From: Hippophae tibetana
Lineage: Eukaryota; Streptophyta; Magnoliopsida; Rosales; Elaeagnaceae
NCBI GenBank assembly: GCA_037013495.1
Contig: CM072802.1
Span: forward strand, 43,066,501 to 43,130,500
Length of the DNA stretch: 64,000 nucleotides
Direction: 5' to 3'
Position 1 is the stretch's first letter. Every line of letters starts with the position of its first letter. The position numbers were made by a program, and so were the translations under genes. Below, in pieces: positions 1 through 10,794 of this stretch. The notes beneath the pieces are model-generated. The model searched no databases and had not been told where the DNA came from. It saw only the letters and a program-made list of their open reading frames with translations.

Positions 1-21
1 AGCTTCTTGCTTTGCCCTCTT

Positions 22-56
22 GTGTATTCCACTAATTTTGTGTATTCCACTAATTT
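22..56. repeat. 18-bp tandem duplication
   Basis: The unit gtgtattccactaatttt occurs at 22-39 and again, one base short, at 40-56. It lies in what should be the third intron of the CtpA gene. I see no coding sense in it. Confidence 0.8.
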
Positions 57-345
57 GCAAGGAATTTCTTCATAGGCGGGTAATGGAGGCCAATTAAATT
101 GTTAAATGAACAAATGGGGATTAAATAAAACATAAGAACCAGAAAGACATTTCTACTAAATATTGTTAGAAAATTTGTAGACTTACCAAATCAAATAGTG
201 GCACATCTTAATCATAACAGGCTTATAGCAAAATAGAATTCAAGGAAGATGTCAACCCTAAAAACTAGTAGAAAGTCAAATACGAAAGTACAAAGGCAAA
301 CTTAGATTGAAGCATGTATCTATTAGTGCATCTTCTAAGAGATAC

Positions 346-1197
346 CTGCCTCACACCAGAAGAATAGGCAGGACCATCCAACACAAGTCCTAGTACCTTC
401 AGTTTCACAACTCCATTCTCATCAGGAAGTTCTCTAACGTTAATTCCAATGCCACTTAAGTCATACCTAGCCATCTTAGAGAACTTTCGGAAATCACAAA
501 ACAAACATATGCCATGAAATTAGAATTGTGAAATTAAAACTTACATGAATAGAGTAAATACATCCAGGACAGACAAAAACACACACATACACGAGAGAGA
601 GAGAGAGAGAGAGAAATAATGCAGTTCATTTTTCCTGATAATGATCCCTAATGTTACTGAAAATGAGCATGTTGCAATCTGTGTAGTTAAAATTTTAAAG
701 GCAATAGATAATCCAGTATTATGCGTTCGTGGTGAGGAAAGAGAACAATGAATTATAATAGGAAATAAAGTAAATATGTTCTGAGAAATCCAATGACTAC
801 TCTAGCATATAATGAAGAAAACGTAGAATTAAGATTAAGTGAAAAGAAAAGGAGCACCGAACTCATGAACATACAGAGCACACCAATGTTAGAAGAGAGA
901 GTAGTGAACCAATTACCTCCTCAGGTGAAAGAAATCGGGTGTAAGGGTCACCCAAGCTTGCCAACATGCGCTTGATCATATCATGAGCCTTAGACCTCGT
1001 CTGAATTGAAGTACTCCTTATATCTTCCTTTCTCCGCTGAAATCATCAATCATTTATAATATGAAAAATAACTTCACATGATTTAGAAGAGCCAACAACT
1101 TGAGACAAGATGCTAAACCAACATTTTAAATAAAATATATAAAATTTTGAATTTGCTTCTAAATTCAATTCCCTTCCCCACCCAACCCTCCCCCCCC

Positions 1198-1228
<31 letters not shown>

Positions 1229-1787
1229 CCAAAAAAAAAAAAGTCCCATCATTGTTTCGGGCGCGAACGCAAATTAGTGTTAAAGGTCAACGAACGTCGA
1301 CAAATATTACTTACCCACATTAAGTCAATGATGTTTTGACACGAATGCATGCAAGTACTAGAAGCAGTACCTGCCAAGATTCAGAAGACCAGCGATGGTT
1401 ACCAGAGTCGAGGAAGCTGTCGTTGACGATGTCCCAAGCTTCCTCCACAATTCCCTCGTTGGTGGTCACCACAGTTTCAGGCACCGCCTCATGCTGTTCT
1501 TCTTTGAGACATGTATCAGTTGAAGAGGAAGAAGGAGCAAGTGACTCCATAGAGAGAGATTCAAAAGCAAAGGATGAGCTGGAAGGCAAAGAGACCAGAA
1601 GCCCAAGTGAAAGAGCTCCAGATATGGCTCCAGTTAGGGTTTTCTTCCCCCAATTGCAGCAGCAGAACGATGAAGACTTTGAAGTTTGAGAGCGTGAAAT
1701 TGGTGGAGTGGGCGAGGAGTTGCAGAGCAATATCACCCTCATCTTGTTCCCGACTGCTTTGCTTTGGCGCGTTTTGAACATTTGCAT
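346..1787 (-). CDS. CTPA: Chloroplast C-terminal processing protease (CtpA type), first three coding exons; continues beyond the left edge
   Basis: CtpA-family serine peptidases sit in the thylakoid lumen and trim the C-terminus of proteins such as the photosystem II D1 precursor. Three exons are readable: 1787-1371, 1036-917 and 483-346, all with GT/AG borders and phase 0. Translation begins at 1787 or, more likely by comparison with family proteins, at the second Met at 1742 (MRVILL). The N-terminus is Ser-rich with a hydrophobic stretch (SGALSLGLLVSLP), as expected of a bipartite plastid/lumen transit peptide. It is followed by EAWDIVNDSFLD. Exon 2 (40 codons) carries the conserved LASLGDPYTRFLSPEE. 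Exon 3 (46 codons) carries YDLSGIGINVRE and LDGPAYSSGVRQ, the start of the PDZ domain. The catalytic Ser/Lys exons lie outside the window. A paralogue of the same family cannot be excluded. Confidence 0.9.
593..614. repeat. (GA)11 microsatellite
   Basis: Uninterrupted GA dinucleotide run in the second CtpA intron. Confidence 0.95.
1190..1242. repeat. Compound homopolymer: C25, (AC)n, A12
   Basis: A run of 25 C is followed by about seven AC units, CCC and 12 A. It lies in the first CtpA intron, so on the sense strand it reads T-rich, GT-rich, G25. Such a run is prone to sequencing and length error. Confidence 0.95.
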
Positions 1788-1803
1788 TTGTCATAGCAAT
1801 CAT

Positions 1804-2535
1804 AAATAATTCTAGGAAAAAAACATATTTTTCATTAATCGATGGTATATATTAAAAAAAACTTAAGTAGTCGTTTATTCCTACTATATAGTATAACTTT
1901 TTACCTAATTGCACAAATTTCTCTTTCAACATAATAAAAACATTATCACCCAATATTTATATACAAGAAATAAATATTATATTAACCTCAATAGTAACGT
2001 TTGAACTTACACCCTCACATCTATCAACCCAACTAACAAAGCCAAGTGAACTAATCCATGTGAATAATAATATATGTTATTTGTGTTACTTAGCGTTTTT
2101 AGATAAGATCATAATGTGAAAATTTATCTTGTGAGTTATTATAGGAAACTCTAACATATTACTTATTTGTGCAAGCACTACTCAGATGTAAGGGATGCTC
2201 CACATAGCTTTTATGTCTACTCCTCAATTTGGTCTAATTTGTAGTCACATTACTTGACTCTTTTGTAAGAGTCCATATAGTTAATTGGCAAAATTTCTTC
2301 GGTGTGCTTTTAGACAGATAACTAGTTTGGCACCCCATTGATTGAAAGGGTAAACAATTTCTCAATTGAGCCACCTATGGATGCGTGGTTCGGGACTACT
2401 TGTGGAAGATGAGTGGCACCTACCACATTCTTTTGATATTTCTTTTTATGGTATTGCTTTGGATATCAATTCAATAGTTATTAAATAAGGTACTTACACA
2501 CGAGTCTAAGCCCATTCAATTAAGGGAAGGGTTAT
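1804..2535. other. Upstream flank of CtpA; no gene seen
   Basis: AT-rich sequence with short open frames only. It should hold the CtpA 5' UTR and promoter (the gene reads leftward), but no convincing TATA box or other element could be singled out. Confidence 0.4.
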
Positions 2536-2539
2536 GACC

Positions 2540-2960
2540 TATCGGGCATATGATTCTTTACGAGTAGTTAGGGAGATCAGGAGTTGGAGTAGCAAGATTT
2601 GGGCCTAATCATTCCGCCTTTATATCTTTATTTTGATAAGGTATCCAGAACAAACCTTCTACTAATTGCAAGACCAAGAATAGATGACAATTTTTTTCCT
2701 TCCAAATGTTTCTTATGTCATCATTTAGATGAAACATTTACTCACCTCTTTTTGAGTTGTTATTTTGTAGATACACTTTGAGACCCCTTAGGTTCTTTCT
2801 TCAGCAAACAACCTCGTACAAACTCCACCATTCTAGAATTGTGGAAATATGTTATAAAGAGAAAATTTGTGGCACGGATAGGATACTATTAAACGATTGT
2901 TGTTATAAAGATAGACTTGTTTAATTAGGCTTTGCACTCACCACATTTTAGTGGTTTATT
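2540..2960 (+). pseudogene. LINE remnant: zinc-binding region downstream of reverse transcriptase (zf-RVT)
   Basis: An open stretch at 2599-2781 reads RTNLLLIARPRIDD then CFLCHHLDETFTHLFLSC. This is the Cys-x2-Cys...Glu...His-Leu-Phe-x2-Cys signature of the zf-RVT domain that follows the reverse transcriptase of plant LINE-type elements. Directly upstream, in another frame, WSSKIW matches the preceding conserved block, so there is a frameshift near 2570. No reverse transcriptase core is present. It is a short, dead fragment on the plus strand. Confidence 0.65.
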
Positions 2961-2989
2961 TGGGAGGCTAACATGTTGCTGACACAAGA

Positions 2990-4148
2990 TCTATAAAAGC
3001 ATATGTCTTGTACAAATGATAAATATTTAAAAAATGAGTCTTGAACTCATGATAATTGGTTGTTTGGTTGTTAAGTACCAAAATAGGATTTCACCAATAC
3101 TTAAATATAAAGGATTTGTATTTTCAATTATGCTTAAATTAGAGTGAATAAAATGACTTTTCATTTATTTATATGTGCTATTATATTCTTTAAATAAATT
3201 ATTATAAAGTTTTAGATTATTTATATCTGCTTAAAATTTAGTATATCTTATTTTAGACATTAGGATTGGTTTTGTAAGTCTTGCTCAATACTACACACAC
3301 TCATATAGTTAGTTATATTTTGTTTATTTGCATAACTAACACACACCACAGAAGTTGGTTTGTTAGTATGCATATTTTTTCATGTATTGGTGGAAATTTA
3401 CTTGGTAAATTTTAGAAACAACAAATGATTTTTTTTTGTGTTCGTCGAAGTCTCACCATCCTTGGTCGAAGAGTATGTAATGGGTATTACCCTTATCAGG
3501 TAATAGCTATTACCCTTGCCATCTTGGGTGGTGAGCCTCTCCACCCCGGACGATGAGATGGGCAATGTGAGGCCAACGAGGAACCCAGACTACTTGGAAT
3601 TTTCTATACATATCCTATTTTTTAATCATTTGAGTAATTATAAAAAAAATATGGGAAAACTTTGGCGAATTTGAAACTTGTTTTCAAAATTAAATTGTTT
3701 TTTAATTCTAGGTTACTAATGCCTCGAGTGTGGTTTCGATGGAAAAATTAATTTATCGAGATTGGATTAATTAAAAGTAAATTAGCACCTAAGATTTAAA
3801 TTGTTTTTTAGGCTCCTTTGCTTTAGATAAGCCATATCTGTTTACTCATATTGATCATTGGTGATTAATTGTACCATCAAGTGGTAGTAGGGTTTAGTAG
3901 AAGAGTCAAATTCAACTTGAATCACAATAGTTGTGAAGGGAGCTAGCGATAGCAACATAGGGGCATCGAAAGTAGGTGTCCTTAATGTTAAAGGTATTAA
4001 ATATATATTTTTATCGAGATATAAATTATTTTTATTTTGTTAGTATATTGTTTGCTCTTAAGTGGTTGTCATAAACAACCCAAAGATTTTACTGCATAGG
4101 CAAGTTCAAAGTTTTTTGGATACGAAAAACTTTAAAGTGCTATGGATT
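2990..4148. other. No gene recognised
   Basis: AT-rich, without a long open frame. It contains the perfect palindrome listed separately and nothing else I can name. Confidence 0.4.
3482..3514. repeat. Adjacent perfect palindromes
   Basis: GGTAATAGCTATTACC at 3499-3514 is a perfect 16-bp palindrome. GGGTATTACCC at 3482-3492, just before it, reads nearly the same and can pair with either arm. No known element is suggested. Confidence 0.7.
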
Positions 4149-4149
4149 T

Positions 4150-4378
4150 TTTCTTACCAATTTTGAGATTTCTAGGACAAGGAAGAAAAGAAAACCAATG
4201 CAGGTATTATTTCTAAACAATATAAATAATTTCTTCCTTTTTATCTTTTCTCTACTTTTTAATTTTCTTGAATAAATACTTTATTCATTGTTTTGCAGAC
4301 AATTGAAATAAATATGAAGATAAATTGTGATGGATGTGAAAGGAGAGTTAAAAATTGTTGCCTCCACTCTTAGGGGAT
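4150..4378 (+). pseudogene. HIPP-like gene fragment (heavy-metal-associated isoprenylated plant protein)
   Basis: HIPP proteins bind metal through an HMA domain and carry a C-terminal farnesylation site. The end of exon 1 reads ISRTRKKRKPMQ and stops at a splice donor near 4203. A short T-rich intron of about 96 bases ends ...TTTTGCAG at 4298. Exon 2 then opens TIEINMKINCDGCERRVKN, the classic HMA metal-binding loop with Cys-Asp-Gly-Cys. The exon/intron position matches the family. A one-base frameshift directly after VKN, then stops, disable it, and homology ends within about 80 bases where pararetroviral sequence begins. The start codon and the C-terminal CaaX region are missing. It is a truncated gene copy, not a working gene. 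Confidence 0.75.
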
Positions 4379-4495
4379 AAAAACAGAAACAAAATCCATG
4401 AGACTTATGGGAATCACATCATCCCTTATGATCAACTAACCTATGATGAATTGATTTGTTTCGCTCAAAAATAAGGTCTTCAAGTCTGCCAAGAT

Positions 4496-5187
4496 TTGAA
4501 GATTGAAAGACAAATGAAAGAGGAGCTTAAAATAACCAAAAGGGAAATTGGATCATTCTACAAACAATTTGATAACTTCCTTCCCACTATCAAACACTGC
4601 GATGGAAGCTGCAGCAAAGATATTTCAAAACCTTATAAGAAACCTCATAAGACATTTTCAAAATATAAAAAACCTTCTTATCAACAACCCCAGAAATATT
4701 TTTATAAAAAACTTTATAATAGAACCTTTAACAAAGATTCTAAAATCAAAACAAACCCTTTTAAAGAGTTTACATGTTATAAATGTGGTAAGAAATTTCA
4801 TACCGCCAATTATGCAAGATGTTTAAAAAAATTCATGAATAAAACCTTGAAGAAGACACCTTAAACAAAATCTTTGCCTTAATGATGGATGATTCATCAT
4901 TATTTGAGTTCGAATCTTGGACTGAAGACTCTGATGACTTAAACCCACGGGTAGATGAGTTAGAATCCTTTAACTTTGACACTCGTTATCACAAAAAGAT
5001 CAACGTATTAACTAAGGAAGAAGACCAGCTTGAAGAAAAAATCCATAGGATAAACGACTCTGATATTACCAAATTATATCTAGACCATTTGATCAACACC
5101 CTAGCCAAAGCCCAACTAAAACCAAATCATTTTGAACTTTCATCAACCAACATAGGCTATTACGACCTCAATGCTACATTGGAATGA
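4496..5187 (+). pseudogene. Pararetroviral capsid-like region with damaged zinc knuckle
   Basis: Two overlapping open stretches, 4496-4864 and 4882-5187, lie in different frames. The first has a Lys-rich run followed by CYKCGKKFHTANY, the start of a CCHC nucleic-acid-binding knuckle. The fourth ligand is displaced by a one-base deletion near 4812, which also changes frame. The second is acidic (WTEDSDD) and then helical and charged. A Lys-rich basic region, a CCHC knuckle and an acidic segment in this order are typical of Caulimoviridae coat proteins. There is no intact reading frame. Confidence 0.6.
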
Positions 5188-5292
5188 AAGAACAAAACTT
5201 TGAAGCCACAAAATCAAATGCAATATTTGTGGGCTAAAATCAACACCATCAAGCTGGAAATCAAACAACTTAAACAAGATTACTAAAACATT

Positions 5293-6110
5293 CACTACTA
5301 CAAAAAGGGTATTAAAATCGGTTAAAAACCGACTTTACGTTTAAAGTCGATTCACGCGGTGTTTCTATTATACTCAAATTAAAACGTGTACTTAATCACT
5401 AAATAATAGCAGAAAAAAATAAAATTTGTTTAATAAATAGTTTAAATAATACAAATAATTGAAAAATAAAATTTTAATTAATAGCAGAAAAATTACAATG
5501 GTGTTGTTCTATGTTATTCAAGATCATCATATTCTTCTCCTTATGTTATAATACAAACCTTCATATATAATACAAAAATTTATACATATAATAACATAAA
5601 AAAATATGAATAATAAGTGAGTAGAATAATAGAAATACTTACAAGAGTAAATGAAGTGACAAAATGAAAGAAATGAAGAAAAAATGGTATTTTGTAAGTG
5701 AAAAAGGGTATAAATTTTTTGAGTATTTTGCTCAAAAAAATAGGGGATCTAAAAGATTAGTTAGAGAGGAAGAAAACCTACTAACCGGCGCTAGAATTGG
5801 TGGTCGTATGTGACCGGAAAATGAGAAAGAGTGGAGGAGAAGTGGAGGAGGTTTTGGGTTTTTGAGAGTTATGCAACGCTTGAAATAGTTTCTGTCTGGG
5901 AAAGAAAGAAGAGAAAAGAATTTATCCACGTGTGTAGCATCGATTCTACGCTACACTATATGGATAGCGTTGGTTGACACTTGGAACCGACGCTACGTCC
6001 TACGTGGATAGCGTCGGTTCTACACCGAATCGACTTTAAATTCATTATAAGTCGGTTTTTTCTAAAAACCTACTTTACATACGACTTAAATATCTCTTTT
6101 TGTATTAGTG
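5293..6110. mobile_element. CACTA (En/Spm) non-autonomous deletion derivative, 818 bp
   Basis: The element begins CACTACTACAAAAA at 5293 and ends with the inverse of CACTAATACAAAAA at 6110. It is flanked by a 3-bp target duplication ATT (5290-5292 and 6111-6113). The terminal 100 bp at the right closely match those of the 6.84-kb element at 12208-19049. Inside, about 5500-5540 matches the 3' end of that element's Ulp1-like gene, and about 5590-5740 matches the 5' untranslated region of its TNP2 gene. It is therefore an internally deleted relative, unable to move without a transposase supplied elsewhere. CGTCGGTT-type subterminal repeats (5940-6025) remain. Confidence 0.9.
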
Positions 6111-6244
6111 ATTAAAACATTGGTTGTCTAACAAAAGCCTAATGATCATAACCTCACCACACTGGTAATATAGCTCCAGAAACATCACAAAATAATTTCC
6201 AAAAAATCTTACTATAAGAAAAGAAGAAATAATAAAATATAACA

Positions 6245-6358
6245 TGTTGTAGATGCAACAAGAAAAATCATTTCTTGGAAAACTGCCAAATCTCAATCAA
6301 ACTTGAGAAGCTAAAACTTGGTAGTAAAAAATTCCAACAAGCTACAAATCTTCTCACC
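6245..6358 (+). pseudogene. Pararetroviral fragment with a second, intact CCHC zinc knuckle
   Basis: An open stretch without a start codon contains CCRCNKKNHFLENC (6245-6286). It fits Cys-x2-Cys-x4-His-x4-Cys exactly and is followed by a Lys/Leu-rich helix, ending at a stop after about 38 codons. It lies just after the CACTA insertion and is probably a further part of the same viral block. An unrelated retroelement gag is an alternative. Confidence 0.45.
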
Positions 6359-6939
6359 AGGAATCTGTAAGCTCATCAATAAATCACTCATCTACAAGCT
6401 ACAAATACCAATCTTGAACTTATTGGTAGAGATGTCAACCTATATCCAAAATTCCTAACCAAGGAAATTCTTCAAAATAGGTACAGTAATGAATAAGAAG
6501 AAAGAAAAGGAGAAGAAGGAACCTTCTCCAAACCCTTCACATATTACCCTTTCTTTATCAAAACCCATTCTTACATGGTCCTAAGCTATCCAAACATCAT
6601 CAAATGAGTCAAAGCTCATTATCAAGAGATCCAAGACTGGATCTTCAGCCTCATAAACACTCCAGAATATCTGTAGGTAGTATATAACAGCTCCAAAGCA
6701 TTAGAGCACCATAATCATCCGAGTTTGAAGCCCTAACCTCAAAAGGTAAGGACAATATAAAGCAAGATGAACCAACTTCCAAAATTATTATTTCAAAACC
6801 TAGAACTAGAAAACTTTCCATTTCAAAAAATAGGGCAACGTCATCTATCAATATCATTCCTGCATTAGGGAAAAGGGATATTGTTCCCAAACAATTTCAA
6901 AACCATCTTGGATGGGCTATATATATATATACATATATA

Positions 6940-6956
6940 TGGTATCAGATCCAAGG
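6940..6956 (+). other. Possible reverse-transcription primer site (tRNA-Met initiator match)
   Basis: TGGTATCAGATCCAAGG matches the first ten bases of the plant initiator tRNA-Met 3' end complement (TGGTATCAGA) and then CCA. That is the start point of Caulimoviridae and many copia genomes. About 500 bp of leader separates it from the movement-protein frame, which supports the viral reading. Confidence 0.5.
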
Positions 6957-7462
6957 GGGTGTTCTAAGTTTTTTATTACATGTTACAGTTGATATTCAAG
7001 AGTATTGTTTGAACCTTGGATAATAATATATATAACTTTAAGATTTTCTTAAAAGATAATATATAAGGTCAATGCATAAATGCTTTGATTCAGACGAAGG
7101 GTTGTAAGTATCATTTTAGGAGTGATTCTTTTTGAGGATAATAATACCTTATACCAACCAGTGGTTTAGTGGATATATTATCATAAGAAGTTAAAGAAAA
7201 TCATAAATATTATATGAAAAGATAGAACAAGAAAAGTAATATTAACCATTTCATGTATGATAACTTAGCATGTTTCCATGACTTAGTTCCATGATTGTAG
7301 TACAATAATCTTGATAGTTGATTAAAGAGAGTAATATTAAAGATTAAGATTCTTTATTAACATTTGAAGATATTATATTGATGATTAGTTTTTCATTTGT
7401 TTACAAGCATTTGTTTTAAACTTCTATTTTAATTTTTTTAGTTTAATTTAAACTTTAAAAAA

Positions 7463-8671
7463 ATGTCTAATTTTAATTCTACATCTTCATTATCTTCATC
7501 ATCATCAAGGGAATCTCCATTTATTTTCCCTTCATCAAAATCATCACCTTATTCTTATTCCAAGAAGAACAAAAATATCATTAGTAGTGATGAACTCACT
7601 ATTGAAAACTTTTCAAAATCAATAGATCATTGGAAGATCCACAAGATCCACAAAGATCAAATTTATAAAACAAAGGTGATGAATATTTTTTTAAAAACAA
7701 ATTACACTATTAAAACAATGGAGAGAAACGTACAATTATCTTCGCCTTTTGAAACTATTGAATTATTTTCAAAAGAATCATAACAAAAACATATTGATAA
7801 ATATTTTAATTATGTACATATAGGATAAGTCCAAGCAGGATTAAAACCCTTGACCATAGATGTTCTAAACACATCAATCTTAGTTGTTCTTAAGGACGTT
7901 AGATTTATCAATTTTTAGGATTCTTTCTTAGGAATAGTCGAGTCGAGTCTTTGCTTAAGACCGATATCATTAAACTGCTTTCCTAATTTCATAGTTTTTT
8001 TAAGTGACCTAAACATTATAAAGTCACTTACATTACCAATCCAAACCAAAAACTATAGGATGGTCTCAGGATCAATCCCAGTAGCCCTTATTTGCATAGT
8101 GCATTACAAAGCTATGGTAAATGCGTTCGACATAGGACACATTCACCATTCAAAAAAGGGAGAAACACTCCTATTAACATACCTTTCTAGGTCTAACAAA
8201 GTCATTACAAAACCCATTGAATGGAACCAAATTGTCTTACCAGACAAATGGTTATTAGAAGGTGTAACCTCACTTGAGTTTGATCCTCAAGAACCTGAAC
8301 AAAACATTAAGCTTAGGAGTATCCCTCAATTCCATAATGGTAGTGTTGAATTAAGTTTTGATAGAGCTACTAGTTCGAGGTATTCTTCTGCTTCCATAGC
8401 GGATATCTCAAACTTGTTATTTCCAAACATACCATTATTACCTACGCATAGACATTTTACCTCAAAATTACCTCGACCTAACCTGAAAAGCATAGACTTC
8501 AATACACCAGTACCTAAACTAGTATACATTGTTGATAAAACTTCTAAGCTTATCAAATCACCTCAGTTATCACCAAAGTCATTATCCACTCATTCTACGG
8601 CCCCATCATTTATTATGGCCAAAGAACATGAATTATATGGCTTATACAAAGAGTTTACTTTACTGGCATAG
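7463..8671 (+). pseudogene. Pararetroviral movement-protein-like region with three in-frame stops
   Basis: One reading frame runs from ATG 7463 to the stop at 8671 and is broken by in-frame stops at 7781, 7826 and 7916. The N-terminal part is Ser-rich and basic (SSLSSSSSRES). The part from about 7790 to 8390 resembles the 30K-superfamily movement proteins of caulimovirids, which widen plasmodesmata. Readable landmarks are WNQIVLPDKWLLEGV and a following FHNGSVELSF block. The last third is Ser/Pro-rich. No reverse transcriptase follows it. The identification rests on remembered family resemblance and needs a profile search. Confidence 0.6.
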
Positions 8672-8843
8672 AAACCCTACGTCTGGATATGGAACTCCCA
8701 ACCAATAGCCATATCAAAACTTGGTTTATCAAATCATACTCTAAAGCTCAACAAGAGAGCTTCAAGAGAAAACATTATCGGTGCAGACAAACCACCGGTA
8801 GCGTCGACATAAGAAGACAAAACAATTAATAGTGAGACATACC

Positions 8844-8999
8844 ACTGTTCATAAAATAGTAAAAGGTGCTCTCTATTCCCAACAATATCAACATCTTCTA
8901 TAGTGTAAAGTTGGCGACAAACTACTATTCATAGCATAGTAAAAGCATCTCCAATAGTATCAAGTGGCACATAAAGTACTATTTATTCAACAATATAAG
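8844..8999 (+). repeat. Three degenerate copies of an upstream motif in the pararetroviral intergenic region
   Basis: Related 22-bp motifs start at 8844, 8924 and 8978 (actgttcataaaatagtaaa, actattcatagcatagtaaa, actatttattcaacaatata). They are spaced 80 and 54 bp apart just upstream of the TATA box. Repeated motifs of this kind are common in strong pararetroviral promoters, but no known factor site was identified. Confidence 0.55.
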
Positions 9000-9023
9000 A
9001 ATCTACACACAGTATCACTTGGT

Positions 9024-9037
9024 TATAAAAGGAAGGG
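9024..9037 (+). promoter_or_regulatory. TATA box of a pararetrovirus-type promoter
   Basis: TATAAAAGGAAGGG resembles the TATA region of caulimovirid full-length-transcript promoters. Transcription would start near 9055-9060 and run rightward into 9.1-10 kb. Its activity in the present genome is unknown. Confidence 0.5.
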
Positions 9038-9169
9038 TCAGAGATATTGCTTCCGTAATTCCATTCCACACAATTCTCTGCTCACAAGCTCTCACGTACC
9101 CAACTGCTCTTATATTAGTTTTCAATTTGTAACCTTCGTATCCTTCAGTTTTATTTTGTGAATCAAGTA

Positions 9170-9950
9170 AGTTTTTATTTCTTTTCATTTTCTAATTTTA
9201 ATATTTATATATTTTGTTTGCAAACCAATGACTGGCTAAGCTGCCTAATCTATCAATATAATATCCTTGTTTATTAATCTTGTTATCTACCAATATATAT
9301 ATGTGTGTGTGTGTGTGTTTGGTTTGATCTTGGACTTGGGTTAATTGTTGGTGTCTAAGAAAAAATGTTCACCCCTAGTCTACTGATTACTTGCATAATT
9401 TGACATCATTTATCACTTCTCAATCTTAACTTATAATTTTATTTAATTTTTATTGAATTTAGTATTTATTATTATTATTATTTAAATTTTATTACAGATT
9501 TGAAGATAATAAAGATCCAAAATTTTAGAAGTATATTGTATAATGACTCTCAAATTTAAATGAATATTTATCTAAATCTAAAAGGAAAGATAACATAGTC
9601 GTAACAATATATATATATATATAAGAGAAGAGAGAGAAGAAATATAAAAAAGAGATATAGATATATAAATAAAGATGGGAGCTCGCAATTGATATGGATA
9701 TATGGCGGAGGATGATATGGTATATATATATATATATCATATTAGAAACAAAATAAAGAGAAGGATGACCGCCAAGGAGTCGAGAGGAAAAAAAAAGCAG
9801 AAAGAGAAAAAATAGAGACGATGATAATACAAAAAAATAAAAATAAAAAAAGAAATAGCATCAAAGCCACAAAGGGAAGAAAAAAAAATAAAAAAGGAAG
9901 TAGACGAAGTAATAGGAAGAAACACAGAAACGGGGAAAAAGAGAAAGAAA
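9170..9950. other. Unassigned low-complexity stretch
   Basis: Contains (TG)n at about 9302-9319, TA runs at 9606-9622 and 9721-9738, and a purine-rich A/G tract at 9780-9960. A Lys-rich open frame in the A/G tract is a composition artefact. The function of this part of the viral leader or flank is not visible. Confidence 0.5.
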
Positions 9951-9959
9951 ATGCGGGAG

Positions 9960-10775
9960 AAGATACGAAAACTGATTCTTTTTGTAAGTCAATTTTCTTT
10001 CAATTCGTCTCAGAAAATTATGGTGAATTTGTTTATGTTTAATTTAATTTTTAGCATGAACTAATTTATCTTTATTCTAGGAAAAATATGTAATTTAATT
10101 CCAAACTATGCTTGATTTTTTATGTTAATTTGAATTATTTCTCTTCATGTTTGTCTGATTTATTTTGAGTTTAATGCTTTCAATTAACTGAAAATTAATT
10201 AAATGATTTTAGTATTGTGATTTAATATCGAAATAGGGAATTATATGATAAATTTGGAATATTTCGACATAGGTAAATATAGAGATCGAAAGACTTGTAT
10301 GAACTTGTGTAGTTTTAAAAATCATTGGTCTTAATGATTTCTTTCTTTATTAAATTGTATATTCTTGTGTAAATTAATGAACAAGATTATTTCCAATTGA
10401 TTATCGAAAGAAGCTTTTGGATGTTTTTTGGAGATTGCTAACAAACAAAGAGAATTAAATTCAATTAGTTAGATGAGTAAAGCATAGGGAGGGATTAGGT
10501 GAAATTGTTTTCATAGAAGTTTTCTTCCAATTAATTTGATCTTTGAATAATATCTTTATTTTCTTTTTTGCATCTTTCTTTAAATTAATTTTATTTTAAA
10601 CTTCAATTACAACAACCTGAGTGAATTTTCTAGATAAAATTGAGATTAATGTAATTTTGGTATTTGTAAAAAATAAGTTACCAATCCCTGAGGACGATAC
10701 TATTTTTATCACTTTATTATAAAACTACAATATTGTGTACTTGTAGTTTTGCATCGATTATCTACTCTAACATGA
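9960..10775 (+). mobile_element. Ty3-type LTR 3' portion (Athila/Tat-like), approximate limits
   Basis: AT-rich sequence ending in ccctgaggacgatactattt and tgtgtacttgtagttttgca. This wording is typical of the U5 end of long LTRs in the Athila/Tat lineage. The left limit is not visible. No primer-binding site follows; the sequence passes straight into gag, so the leader is deleted. Confidence 0.4.
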
Positions 10776-10794
10776 AGCCAGTTGAGATCACAAA

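Larger units (their letters stand above)
4390..9060 (+). mobile_element. Endogenous pararetrovirus-like block (Caulimoviridae-related), rearranged and defective
   Basis: Several plus-strand pieces look like an integrated plant pararetrovirus. They are a capsid-type zinc-knuckle frame (4496-5187), a second zinc knuckle (6245-6286), a tRNA-Met primer-site match (6940-6956), a leader, a movement-protein-type frame (7463-8671), and an intergenic region with repeats and a TATA box (8844-9030). The order (capsid region, primer site, movement region, promoter) is not that of one linear viral genome opened at the primer site. No aspartic protease, reverse transcriptase or RNase H was found, so the block looks like joined or permuted partial copies. 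Multiple stops and frameshifts interrupt the frames, and an 818-bp CACTA element is inserted at 5293-6110. It cannot encode a complete virus. Confidence 0.6.

Noticed and set aside
1046-1252. Gly-rich minus-strand frame
   Set aside because: Produced by the poly-C tract in the intron.
1336-1689. Plus-strand open frame across the CtpA first exon
   Set aside because: It is the antisense shadow of the transit-peptide exon. The minus strand has the conserved protein and the splice sites.
9821-10042. Lys-rich 73-residue plus-strand frame
   Set aside because: Low-complexity A/G DNA; no start context or family.
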